In this document: one piece after another, positions 8,641 to 16,008 of the stretch
Position numbering within the stretch: the first letter of the stretch is position 1
How the letters are laid out: every line of letters begins with the position of its first letter
Origin: Bacteroidia bacterium
Lineage (GTDB): Bacteria > Bacteroidota > Bacteroidia > SXHM01
Assembly (NCBI GenBank): GCA_022072225.1
Contig: JAJVIC010000009.1
Coordinates: 775,746-839,745, forward strand
Direction: 5' to 3'
DNA length: 64,000 bases
Made by a program: the position numbers and the translations under genes
The notes under the pieces: generated by a model
Database searches by the model: none
Seen by the model: the letters and a program-made list of their open reading frames with translations, nothing else
What the model was told of the DNA's origin: nothing

Positions 8641-10485
8641 ATGAAATACCTTTACCTAATTCTGATTTCTTTTAGTTCGCTTACAACATTTGCGCAGGGC
8701 GAACAAGGCCACAATGACTACAATTCTAGAAGTGAACTCAATCCTCAATTTGCTCCGTTTTATCATGGTGTTGCTTCTTTTGACCCATTGCCCGACAAAG
8801 TGCTGATATGGACACGCATTACTGTTGAGAATCCAGGAGCAGTAGATGTAAATTGGCGTTTTGCAACTGATACACTATTTACAAATGTGGTAGCTTCGGG
8901 AACAGTTACTACAGACGAAACAAAAGATTATACAGTTACTGTTGACGTATCAGGTTTGCAACCCAATACATGGTATTATTATGAGTTTAATAACAGCGGC
9001 AGAAATTCACTGATCGGAAGAACCAAAACAGCACCAGTTGGTGATGTTGACTCTATTCGTTTTGCTTTGGTTTCGTGTGCTGATTATGAAAATGGATACT
9101 ATAACGCATATAAACACATTGCCCAGCGCAACGACATTGATGCAGTATTGCATGTAGGCGATTATATTTATGAATATGCTGCCGGAGGTGCAATCTCAGG
9201 CAGGGAACATGAACCTACTAACGAGATTGTAACTTTAGACGATTACCGCACCCGTATCTCGCAATATAAACTGGATCCGGACTTACGATACGTACATCAA
9301 CAATATCCTTTTATATATGTTTGGGATGACCATGAAATAGCAAATAATACCTGGCATGGTGGGGCAGAGAATCATACTGAAGGTTCGGAGGGAGTATGGG
9401 CAGATAGAGTAAACGCATCGCACAAAGCTAATGATGAGTGGTTGCCCAAAAGATTACCTGAGCCCGGAAATCTTGATAAAATCTACCGCACAATACGTTA
9501 TGGAGATTTATTGAATCTGTATATGCTCGATACGCGCTACTATGCCCGTGATGAGCAGGGTGCGGGAAATGACGAAACACGCGATCTTATTGGTGGCGAG
9601 CAAATGGATTGGTTAACCAATCAAATGGATACCACCACTGTGTTGTGGAATATCATTGGCCAGCAGGTAATGGTTGCACCTCTGAAAGTTTTTGGAATTG
9701 CCGTAAACAACGACCAATGGGATGGCTATCCTGCCGACAGAGATACACTTTACCAACGTATTCAGGATTTAGGTGTTGAAAATGTGGTAGCGCTTACAGG
9801 CGATATCCACTCTTCATGGGCAAATGACCTGCCGCTGAGCAATTATGATAATTCTGATGTACAAAACATTATTGGTTCAGTGGGAGTTGAGTTTGTGGCT
9901 ACAAGTATAACTTCCGGTGGTGCACCCGGGGTTCCTCAATCCATTATTACCGGCCAGAACCCGCACATACGTTATGTTGACCTTGCCAAGCGTGGTTATG
10001 TTTTGCTGGATGTAAACAAAACACGTACGCAGGGCGACTGGTATTATGTAAACACAATTACCGATCAGAATTTCACCGTTGAATCACCTGAAAACTGGTA
10101 TGTAAACGAAGGCGAAACTTTTTTGAGAGTTGCACAGCAAGGACCAAGCGTATATTTGGGCGATCTTCAGCCACAGGCTCCTTTGCTACCCAATAACCCG
10201 GTTTCGGTGGGTGAAAATGACCCTGTTGCCGCTTTAATTGGTGTATACCCTAATCCGTTTGTTGATCGCCTTGTACTTCAGTTTAATCTCTTCAGGGCTG
10301 AAAATGTTTTAATTGAAATACACGACAACACAGGCAAAACAGTTTACAACCGAAACCTTGGAAAAGTACGCGATGGCTTAAACTATTTTGAAATTAGCGA
10401 ATTGAATCTTTCATCAGGCGCATACTTCCTTTCAATGAAGGTAGCAGACAAGCAACTGAACAAAATGTTAGTGAAAACGAAATAA
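8641..10485 (+). CDS. Secreted PhoD-like alkaline phosphatase with T9SS sorting domain
   Basis: 614 residues: signal peptide (1-19, TTFAQ), a PhoD N-terminal Fn3-like domain (FDPLPDKVLIWTRI) and the PhoD metallophosphatase domain. Metal and active-site motifs: LVSCADYENGYYNAY, VLHVGDYIYEY, VWDDHEIANN and LTGDIHSSW. The family hydrolyses phosphomonoesters and diesters using Ca2+/Fe3+. The last ~80 residues are a T9SS CTD (YPNPFVDRLVLQF ... SGAYFLSMKV). T9SS rather than Tat export is therefore expected; no twin-Arg motif is present. It is divergent from the FG-GAP gene and monocistronic. A TATTTTCG near-match to the -7 element lies at 8611-8618. Confidence 0.92.
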   Translation: MKYLYLILISFSSLTTFAQGEQGHNDYNSRSELNPQFAPFYHGVASFDPLPDKVLIWTRITVENPGAVDVNWRFATDTLFTNVVASGTVTTDETKDYTVTVDVSGLQPNTWYYYEFNNSGRNSLIGRTKTAPVGDVDSIRFALVSCADYENGYYNAYKHIAQRNDIDAVLHVGDYIYEYAAGGAISGREHEPTNEIVTLDDYRTRISQYKLDPDLRYVHQQYPFIYVWDDHEIANNTWHGGAENHTEGSEGVWADRVNASHKANDEWLPKRLPEPGNLDKIYRTIRYGDLLNLYMLDTRYYARDEQGAGNDETRDLIGGEQMDWLTNQMDTTTVLWNIIGQQVMVAPLKVFGIAVNNDQWDGYPADRDTLYQRIQDLGVENVVALTGDIHSSWANDLPLSNYDNSDVQNIIGSVGVEFVATSITSGGAPGVPQSIITGQNPHIRYVDLAKRGYVLLDVNKTRTQGDWYYVNTITDQNFTVESPENWYVNEGETFLRVAQQGPSVYLGDLQPQAPLLPNNPVSVGENDPVAALIGVYPNPFVDRLVLQFNLFRAENVLIEIHDNTGKTVYNRNLGKVRDGLNYFEISELNLSSGAYFLSMKVADKQLNKMLVKTK

Positions 10486-10615
10486 TTTAATCTCTATTGC
10501 GTTAATAACTAAAAGGTTGTTTGTCGTTTATTTTAATTTTTTTTAACAATAATTAAGTATTTTTAAATTCGCAGAGTTTGTTGGCTGAATTCAGGTCAGG
10601 ATGTGAAGTATAAAT

Positions 10616-11176
10616 ATGGCTTTAGAGAACGCATTTTTAAACGGTCTTATGGATGGCGATGAGGTGCTGTTGAGCAGAGAAGGCTTGATTACCAAAAGCG
10701 ACATTCTTCATATTCTGCCTGAGATTGAAGTGCTGGTTGATAAATACAAAACAAGCAAAATCATCAAACGCAAGATTGTTAACATTGCTATTGAAAGTTT
10801 ACAAAATCTGCAAATTCACGCTTTTCTTGACCATACCGAATCGTATCAGCAGAAGCCGCTTTTTGTGCTGAGTAAAGCCGAAAATAATTTCTTTATTTCA
10901 ATCGGAAATTTGGTGAACAACACCGAAATACCTTACCTGAAAGACAAGCTGGTAAAGATTAACAGCCTTGAAGACGATGAGGTGAAATACCTGTACAACG
11001 TAATTATGAAACAAACCTTTGTTAAGTTCAGCGACAAAGGAGGCGCGGGTCTGGGCCTGGTTGACATGAAGAAAAAATCAGGGCACCCATTGCAATACCA
11101 CTTTTCAAGAATTGATGACTCGGTTTCGTATTTTGTACTGAAGGTGAAGATACCGATGACCGAGGATAATGATTAA
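10616..11176 (+). CDS. SiaB-like (DUF6272) regulatory protein
   Basis: 186 residues, no signal peptide. Sequence features (SKIIKRKIVNIAIESLQNLQIHA, an N-box-like helix, and GGAGLGLVDMKKKSG, a G-box-like loop at about 140-155) match the SiaB family of small HATPase-like protein kinases/anti-anti-sigma regulators. In Pseudomonas SiaB sits in a switch controlling a diguanylate cyclase. In Bacteroidota homologues the partner is usually unknown. None of the SiaA, SiaC or SiaD genes is adjacent here. The stop is 12 nt before the permease start and in the same frame. Confidence 0.75.
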   Translation: MALENAFLNGLMDGDEVLLSREGLITKSDILHILPEIEVLVDKYKTSKIIKRKIVNIAIESLQNLQIHAFLDHTESYQQKPLFVLSKAENNFFISIGNLVNNTEIPYLKDKLVKINSLEDDEVKYLYNVIMKQTFVKFSDKGGAGLGLVDMKKKSGHPLQYHFSRIDDSVSYFVLKVKIPMTEDND

Positions 11177-11188
11177 ACCGCTACTACT

Positions 11189-12847
11189 TTGCTAAATAGT
11201 CTTTTCAGGAAAAAACCTGTAGAACAGGCTTTGGAGAATGACCCCGAACAGGCAGGTTCTCATTCATTACACAAGGTACTTACCACCCGCGATCTTACCT
11301 TTTTCGGAATAGCTGCCATTATAGGTGCCGGCAGTTTCAGCAGCATGGGCGAGGCTTGCTTTAAAGGAGGGCCCGGTGTTGTATTTCTGTTTATCATTTG
11401 TGCAGTAGCCTGCGGTTTTACAGCAATGTGTTATGCCGAGTTTGCTTCGCGCGTGCCGGCTTCGGGAAGTGCCTACACATATGCTTACGTTTCGTTTGGC
11501 GAGCTGTTCGCGTGGATTATAGGCTGGGCTTTGCTGATGGAATACTCCATCGGAAATATTTATGTTGCCTTTTCGTGGAGCGGCTATTTTACCAATCTGC
11601 TCGAAGGAGTAGGGGTGAGAATGCCCGAATGGCTTACCTGCAACTACCGCACGGCTGCCGCTATGTATGAACAGAATATTTCAAGCGAGGGTATGCTTGC
11701 CTGGATGACTGCACCAAAGGTTGGCAGCTTGCGGATTATTTTTGACCTGCCCGCAGTAGTTGCCAACGTATTGATTACTGCCTTGGTTTATGTCGGGGTA
11801 AAGGAATCGCGCAACGCCAGTAATTTGATGGTGATGCTTAAACTTGCCGTTATTGTTTTGGTAATTGTTGTGGGTGCGTTTTATGTAGATATTGACAACT
11901 GGACACCTTTTATGCCTAACGGTTTTAGCGGGGTAATGGGCGGTGTGGCGGCTGTGTTCTTTGCCTTCATTGGTTTTGATGCAGTCTCCACTTTGGCTGA
12001 GGAAAGCAATGACCCGCAACGCGATTTACCCAAAGGCATGATTTACTCTTTAATAATCTGCACCATTGTTTACATCGCGCTTGCGCTGGTATTAACGGGT
12101 ATGGTAACCTACGCTCAGCTTGGCGTAAGCGACCCGCTGGCCGAGGTTTTTAAAATACGCGAAGTAAAATGGATGCTCTATATTGTATCGTTGGTGGCGG
12201 TGGTGGCTATGACCAGTGTGCTGTTGGTTTTTCAGATGGGGCAGCCCCGTATATGGATGAGCATGAGCCGCGATGGGTTGATGCCTCCGCGCTTTGCAAG
12301 CATTCACCCGAAGTTTAAAACACCAGGCTTTGCAACCATAGTAACGGGTTTGGTGGTGGGTATTCCTTTGTTCTTTACGGACGAAAAGTTTGTGCTTGAC
12401 TTTACCAGCATCGGTACTTTGTTTGCGTTTGTGTTGGTATGTGGTGGTGTGCTGATGCTTCCGCCTAAAGAAAAAACAGCAGGTAAATTTAATCTGCCTT
12501 ACGTGAACAGTAAATTTATATTCCCCTTAATGGTGGTGGTTGCAGCGGCATTGCTCTTCACGTTTAATCCCGGTTTTGTTAGCAACACGTTTATCATCAA
12601 CAGCGAAACGGCAGCTGCCAATGTGCCTATGATTATATTCTTTATCGTGTGTATGGTGTTGGCGGTGTTCTCGTTCCTGAAAAACTTTTCGCTTATTCCG
12701 GTGTTGGGTGTGGTTTCGTGCTGCTATTTGCTTACGGGCATGGCGCTGAGTAACTGGATTTGGTTCACGGTGTGGCTGGTAATTGGCGTGGTGATTTACT
12801 TCCTCTACGGATTTAGAAAAAGCAAACTGGCGGTTAATACAAATTAA
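11189..12847 (+). CDS. APC-family amino acid permease
   Basis: 552 residues with about 12-14 hydrophobic segments. It has the APC/cationic amino acid transporter signature near TM1 (FGIAAIIGAGSFSSMG, about residues 46-61) and EFASRVPASGSAYTYAYV, typical of YfnA/CAT-type permeases. It probably imports amino acids across the inner membrane by proton symport; the substrate is not assignable. The start is TTG: an in-frame TAA lies 15 nt upstream and the next Met is inside TM1, so TTG gives the right N-terminus (MLNSLFRKKPVEQ). The next gene is a DUF4920 lipoprotein behind a palindromic repeat. Confidence 0.9.
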   Translation: MLNSLFRKKPVEQALENDPEQAGSHSLHKVLTTRDLTFFGIAAIIGAGSFSSMGEACFKGGPGVVFLFIICAVACGFTAMCYAEFASRVPASGSAYTYAYVSFGELFAWIIGWALLMEYSIGNIYVAFSWSGYFTNLLEGVGVRMPEWLTCNYRTAAAMYEQNISSEGMLAWMTAPKVGSLRIIFDLPAVVANVLITALVYVGVKESRNASNLMVMLKLAVIVLVIVVGAFYVDIDNWTPFMPNGFSGVMGGVAAVFFAFIGFDAVSTLAEESNDPQRDLPKGMIYSLIICTIVYIALALVLTGMVTYAQLGVSDPLAEVFKIREVKWMLYIVSLVAVVAMTSVLLVFQMGQPRIWMSMSRDGLMPPRFASIHPKFKTPGFATIVTGLVVGIPLFFTDEKFVLDFTSIGTLFAFVLVCGGVLMLPPKEKTAGKFNLPYVNSKFIFPLMVVVAAALLFTFNPGFVSNTFIINSETAAANVPMIIFFIVCMVLAVFSFLKNFSLIPVLGVVSCCYLLTGMALSNWIWFTVWLVIGVVIYFLYGFRKSKLAVNTN

Positions 12848-12852
12848 TTATA

Positions 12853-12902
12853 GCCACAGATTCACAGATTTTTATTCCTTTATTAATCTGTGAATCTGTG
12901 GC
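12853..12902. repeat. CACAGATT-type dyad repeat, copy 1
   Basis: Perfect 18-bp inverted repeat: GCCACAGATTCACAGATT at 12853-12870 and its complement at 12885-12902, with a 14-nt loop. The same dyad occurs without loop at 44283-44324 and imperfectly at 16651-16707. The right arm ends 17 nt before the downstream ATG. Confidence 0.9.
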
Positions 12903-12919
12903 AAAACAAAAACAACAAT

Positions 12920-13387
12920 ATGAAAAAACTAATCATCTTATTCGCGGCTTCGTTAGCCATTTATTCATGCAGTAACGGAAAAAAGGAAATCACCGAAGTG
13001 CAAACATTTTACGGTGAAGAATTTAAAATTGAAAATCCCGTAGCTGCTACTGCATTACCTGCCCTTGCAAAAGAGGGCAAAGCCACCGATGTAGTGGTAA
13101 CCGGAAAAATAAACGAAGCCTGTAAAAAGAAAGGCTGCTGGATGACCATTGACCTGGGCAATAACGAAGAAATGCGCGTAACATTCAAGGACTACGGCTT
13201 TTTTGTTCCCAAAGACTGCGATGGAAAAGAAGCCACTTTTAAAGGCACCGCCACCTTCGACACCACTTCGGTTGCCGACCTGCAACACTATGCTTCAGAC
13301 GAAGGTCTATCGCAGGAAGAGATTGACAAAATTACCGAGCCCGAAATTGCCTTGGTGTTTGAGGCTACGGGGGTTGTGATAAAGTAG
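12920..13387 (+). CDS. DUF4920 domain lipoprotein
   Basis: 155 residues from the ATG at 12920. A longer frame from GTG at 12890 would translate the palindromic repeat and is rejected. Lipoprotein signal MKKLIILFAASLAIYSC with Cys17 as likely lipidation site. The body holds the DUF4920 hallmark around CKKKGCWMTIDLGNNEEMRVTFKDYGFFVPKD: two Cys separated by KKKG, followed by an aromatic-rich OB-fold-like strand. Family function is unknown; homologues occur near metal or redox genes. Periplasmic or outer-membrane location is expected. Confidence 0.88.
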   Translation: MKKLIILFAASLAIYSCSNGKKEITEVQTFYGEEFKIENPVAATALPALAKEGKATDVVVTGKINEACKKKGCWMTIDLGNNEEMRVTFKDYGFFVPKDCDGKEATFKGTATFDTTSVADLQHYASDEGLSQEEIDKITEPEIALVFEATGVVIK

Positions 13388-13407
13388 GTACACGCCATGG
13401 CGTGTAC
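13388..13407. repeat. 20-bp perfect palindrome directly after the DUF4920 stop
   Basis: GTACACGCCATGGCGTGTAC is a perfect palindrome starting at the base after the TAG stop. It may be part of the 3' end processing signal or one of the short palindromic repeats of this genome. Confidence 0.75.
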
Positions 13408-13411
13408 TAAT

Positions 13412-13455
13412 AAAAAGACAAAAGCCCACGCAATTGCGTGGGCTTTTGTCTTTTT
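13412..13455 (+). terminator. Strong intrinsic terminator, 44-bp perfect palindrome
   Basis: Two 22-nt arms (13412-13433 and 13434-13455) are exact complements: A-rich outer ends, a GCCCACGCAA core, and T-runs on the 3' side. This gives a long stem followed by U-rich sequence. It ends transcription after the DUF4920 lipoprotein gene and, by symmetry, could also work in the opposite direction. Confidence 0.85.
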
Positions 13456-13534
13456 GTCATTGTAATTCCGTATCAGACCAAGCACACCTAAAAATGCTGA
13501 TAATCCCATGAAATGGGCTTTTTTTATATCAAAG

Positions 13535-13870
13535 GCCACGAGGTATTGAAACAAATAATGCTCTTTGCTTCAATAGTCCGCTACAAATTGTCATAATGAG
13601 GCTTCTTTGCTTCGATAGGGCGCGTGGCATTGAAGCGAAGAATTTTATTTGCTTCAATAGCTTACATGGTATTCAACCGGTGAAGCTTCTTTGCCTCAAT
13701 AGCTCGTGCCCTATTGAATGAAATAAGCTTCACCGCTTCAATAGGTCACGAGGATGTATATAGAAGAAGAAAATCGGGTTATTTCGGTCGTGACGTATTG
13801 AAGCAAAGAAGCTTCACCGCCTCGATAGCTCGCTCCCTGTTGAACCAAAGAAACGTTTTTGTCTGGAGTT
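13535..13870. repeat. Eight-unit, exact 42-bp-period array of degenerate palindromes
   Basis: Eight consecutive 42-nt units without indels. The conserved end CTTCAATAG or a close variant finishes at 13576, 13618, 13660, 13702, 13744 and 13828; the unit ending at 13786 and the last one are degenerate. The consensus has a 16-nt arm TATTGAAGCAAAGAAG followed by its exact complement, then a ~10-nt linker resembling GGTCGCGAGG. Each ancestral unit was thus a 32-bp palindrome plus linker. 42 is a multiple of 3 and one frame would encode 14-residue repeats, but stops interrupt all frames. Function unknown: protein-binding array, hairpin array or decayed repeat gene. Confidence 0.85.
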
Positions 13871-13976
13871 TACTTCCCAGGCTGAATAGCCGCCTCGTAC
13901 CTCTCTTCCTTTGATGAAATTGATAGGATTGATTAATGAAAATCCTCTTTGCGCAACTGCGCCTTTGCGGGCAATA

Positions 13977-14048
13977 CCTAAAGAATCATCCCCACAATCA
14001 CCGCAGTAAACAGCGAAGCCACAGTGCCGCCAATCAGGGCTTTAATAC
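13977..14048 (-). pseudogene. Detached duplicate of the nupC 3' end
   Basis: 72 nt matching 67/72 positions with the true nupC 3' end at 14658-14729, including the stop codon (C-terminus ...GMIL here, ...GMLL in nupC). The remnant encodes the last ~23 residues in the same orientation. The two copies flank the antitoxin-toxin pair as direct repeats. Confidence 0.9.
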
Positions 14049-14058
14049 ATAAGGTAAT

Positions 14059-14430
14059 CTATACTTCAAAAAAGATACAGTTTAATCCGGCTATGGAAGC
14101 AAAGCCTGTGTCTGCGGTAACAAGTGGAATATTATATTCTAACGAAGTGGCAGCAATAATAGCATCCGGAGTTTTAATTTTTCCTTTTTGCTTCAACCGT
14201 ATTGCAGTTTTCTTTATAAAAATATCCATCTCAATAATATCTATTGAGGAAAGCATATTTTCTAATCGCAGTATTTTTTCTTTACCCAATCCATGAAATC
14301 CCAGCAACTCAATTTCTGTGATGTAGGAGATACAGAGTTCTTTTTCATGCAGAAGTGTAGCTACCTTGGTTGCACCCTTATCCAGATATATCAGCGTATT
14401 GGTATCCGCGAGAATTTTATTCCCACTCAT
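14059..14430 (-). CDS. PIN-domain (VapC-like) ribonuclease toxin
   Basis: 123 residues. PIN-domain acidic residues are in place: D9 (LADTNTLIY), E41 (ITEIELLGF), D89 (TPDAIIAAT) and D107 (TADTGF). Family members are Mg2+-dependent RNases cutting tRNA or rRNA, neutralised by a cognate antitoxin. The ATG overlaps the end of the upstream small gene by 14 nt, the usual antitoxin-toxin order. The pair lies between two copies of the nupC 3' end, suggesting acquisition as a cassette. Confidence 0.9.
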   Translation of the reverse strand: MSGNKILADTNTLIYLDKGATKVATLLHEKELCISYITEIELLGFHGLGKEKILRLENMLSSIDIIEMDIFIKKTAIRLKQKGKIKTPDAIIAATSLEYNIPLVTADTGFASIAGLNCIFFEV

Positions 14431-14605
14431 CTCTTACCTTCTTTTGATATGTAAGTCCGTCCGTATCGCCAAATATGCCTTTTCCAAGGTATTTCATGGC
14501 ATCAAAATTCTTGTTCTTACGCTTTTTAACAGAGGTTTTCATTACACGGGAAACCTTTTCTTTTATCTGAGAAGGGGTGTCTTTTTTCCTGATAATTACT
14601 GTCAT
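14417..14605 (-). CDS. Putative antitoxin of the PIN toxin
   Basis: 62 residues if started at the ATG at 14605 (MTVIIRKKDTPSQIKEKVSRV); an upstream Met at 14638 would add 11 residues. Lys-rich, with a basic N-terminal half and a C-terminal half (YLGKGIFGDTDGLTYQKKVRDEWE) of the kind that wraps PIN toxins in Bacteroidota VapB-like antitoxins. No specific DNA-binding fold can be named from sequence. It overlaps the toxin gene by 14 nt, consistent with coupled translation and autoregulation of the pair. Confidence 0.8.
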   Translation of the reverse strand: MTVIIRKKDTPSQIKEKVSRVMKTSVKKRKNKNFDAMKYLGKGIFGDTDGLTYQKKVRDEWE

Positions 14606-14657
14606 GGCTAATTTTTTCTCAAAAATAATAAAATTCAATCACACGAAAAAGTAGCTG

Positions 14658-14729
14658 CCTAAAGCAGCATCCCCACAATCACCGCAGTAAACAACGAAGC
14701 CACCGTGCCGCCAATCAGGGCTTTGATAC
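14658..14729. repeat. Direct repeat copy at the 3' end of nupC
   Basis: Partner of 13977-14048 (67/72 identical). Contains the last codons and stop of the full-length nupC gene. With the distal copy it brackets about 610 nt holding the antitoxin and toxin genes. Confidence 0.9.
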
Positions 14730-15954
14730 CCAGTTCGCTGAGGTCGGTTCTGCGGTCGGGAGCCAGAGCGCCAATGCCGCCAATCTGTATGCCTATGGAA
14801 GCAAAGTTGGCAAAGCCGCACAGGATATAGGTTGCCATTACCACCGATTTCTGTTCGTGAAAAATATTGGCAGTTTTCATAGTGCCCAGGGTGGTGTAGG
14901 CTACAAATTCATTGAGGATGGTTTTCTCGCCCAGCAGTTGTCCTACCAATACCATGTCTTCTTTGCAAACGCCCATCAGCCAGCTAAGCGGGGCGCATAA
15001 ATAGCCTAATACAAACTGCAGGGTAAAGCCTTCAAACTTACCGCCTGTAACATCTTTTACCCAGATGTTCAGCCCAATGTTTTCGGCAATCAAATCTTTA
15101 ATCAGGTAATTGAACATGGCAATAAAGGCAATAAATACGAGCAGCATAGCGCCTACGTTTACAGCCAGCTTTACTCCGTCAACCGTTCCGTTGGCAATAG
15201 CCTCCAGCGAGTTTTTGCCAATCTTTTCTTTGCTTAGTTCCAGCTTTTTTTCAAAGGCTTCTGTTTCGGGAAGCAGCATTTTGGCGGCAATTACAGCAGC
15301 CGGTGCACTCATTACCGAAGCAGCCAGCAGGTGTTTGGCATAATAGAGTTGCATTACAGGGTCGCTTCCCCCCAAAAAACCAACATAAGCCGCCAGTACA
15401 CCGCCTGCAATAGTGGCCATGCCGCCTACCATCAGGCAAAGCAGTTCAGAGCGGGTCATTCCTGCTATGTATGGTTTTATCAGCAGCGGTGCTTCGGTTT
15501 GTCCCAGAAAAATATTTCCGGCAGCTGCAAGACTTTCAGAGCCGCTTAGCTTCATGGTTTTATTCATTACCCATGCAAAAGCGAAAACTATCTTTTGCAG
15601 AATGCCCAGGTAGAAGAGTAAACTGGTTAATGCCGAGAAGAAAATAATGGTGGGTAATATCTGAAACAGAAATACAAATCCTGCCGAGCCTCCGGGGTTT
15701 ACCAAATCGCCCAGCAAAAAATCTGAACCTGCTTTGGTAAACGAAAGTACCACTACAAAAAAGCTGCTTACGATATCAAAACCACGGGCTATAATATCAA
15801 CCTTTAAAACTCCGAGCGCAAAAATCAATTGCAGCAACAAACCAATGCCAACAAGTTTCCAGTTAATAGCCTTGCGGTTACTGCTGCACAGATACAATAC
15901 AGCTATCAGTGTTACAATTCCAAGCAAACCACGCAACACTGATTCTATATTCAT
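14659..15954 (-). CDS. nupC: NupC/CNT-family nucleoside transporter
   Basis: 431 residues, about 10-11 membrane segments. The CNT signature GNIFLGQTEAPLLIKPYI lies at about residues 146-163, followed by GGMATIAGGVLAAYVG and, nearer the C-terminus, VAYTTLGTMK, all hallmarks of concentrative nucleoside transporters that couple nucleoside uptake to Na+ or H+. Located in the inner membrane. The 3' end is repeated beyond the downstream toxin-antitoxin pair (13977-14048). Upstream lie a short CTCCCC hairpin and the bifunctional nuclease gene on the same strand. Confidence 0.93.
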   Translation of the reverse strand: MNIESVLRGLLGIVTLIAVLYLCSSNRKAINWKLVGIGLLLQLIFALGVLKVDIIARGFDIVSSFFVVVLSFTKAGSDFLLGDLVNPGGSAGFVFLFQILPTIIFFSALTSLLFYLGILQKIVFAFAWVMNKTMKLSGSESLAAAGNIFLGQTEAPLLIKPYIAGMTRSELLCLMVGGMATIAGGVLAAYVGFLGGSDPVMQLYYAKHLLAASVMSAPAAVIAAKMLLPETEAFEKKLELSKEKIGKNSLEAIANGTVDGVKLAVNVGAMLLVFIAFIAMFNYLIKDLIAENIGLNIWVKDVTGGKFEGFTLQFVLGYLCAPLSWLMGVCKEDMVLVGQLLGEKTILNEFVAYTTLGTMKTANIFHEQKSVVMATYILCGFANFASIGIQIGGIGALAPDRRTDLSELGIKALIGGTVASLFTAVIVGMLL

Positions 15955-15976
15955 TGAAATCGTTTTTGGTTTTACC

Positions 15977-16006
15977 CTCTCCCCCTCGGGGAGAGTTGGA
16001 GTGGGG
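15977..16006. repeat. CTCCCC-type hairpin repeat, copy 1
   Basis: CTCTCCCC (15977-15984), loop of 3, GGGGAGAG (15988-15995), then GTTGGAGTGGGG. The same layout (hairpin plus GTTGGxGxGGGG) recurs at 17756-17780, so this is a dispersed repeat lying just before an ORF end. Confidence 0.75.
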
Positions 16007-16008
16007 TG

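Larger units (their letters stand above)
13388..14058. other. 671-nt gene-free region
   Basis: No supportable gene on either strand. From left to right: a 20-bp palindrome, a 44-bp terminator palindrome, a small hairpin CCCAT-GAA-ATGGG followed by a T-run (13505-13525), the 42-bp-period array (13535-13870), about 100 nt with no recognised feature apart from a GCGCCTTTGCGG motif (13959-13970), and a 72-nt copy of the nupC 3' end (13977-14048). Confidence 0.85.

Noticed and set aside
12890-12919. GTG start adding MNLWQNKNNN to the DUF4920 protein, and the same MNLWQNK at 44309
   Set aside because: Both extensions come from translating the CACAGATT dyad repeat. The ATG 30 nt later starts a proper signal peptide or domain in each case.
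13288-13554. 88-residue minus-strand frame overlapping the DUF4920 gene and terminator
   Set aside because: Runs through the 44-bp terminator palindrome and overlaps a well-supported gene on the other strand; composition gives no family.
13535-13870. CRISPR array
   Set aside because: The units are contiguous and diverge throughout; there are no unique spacers between constant repeats, and no cas gene is in the window.
13714-13914. 66-residue plus-strand frame with 14-residue repeats in the 42-bp array
   Set aside because: The frame is broken by stops in neighbouring units; no ribosome binding site; kept as an alternative in the array finding only.
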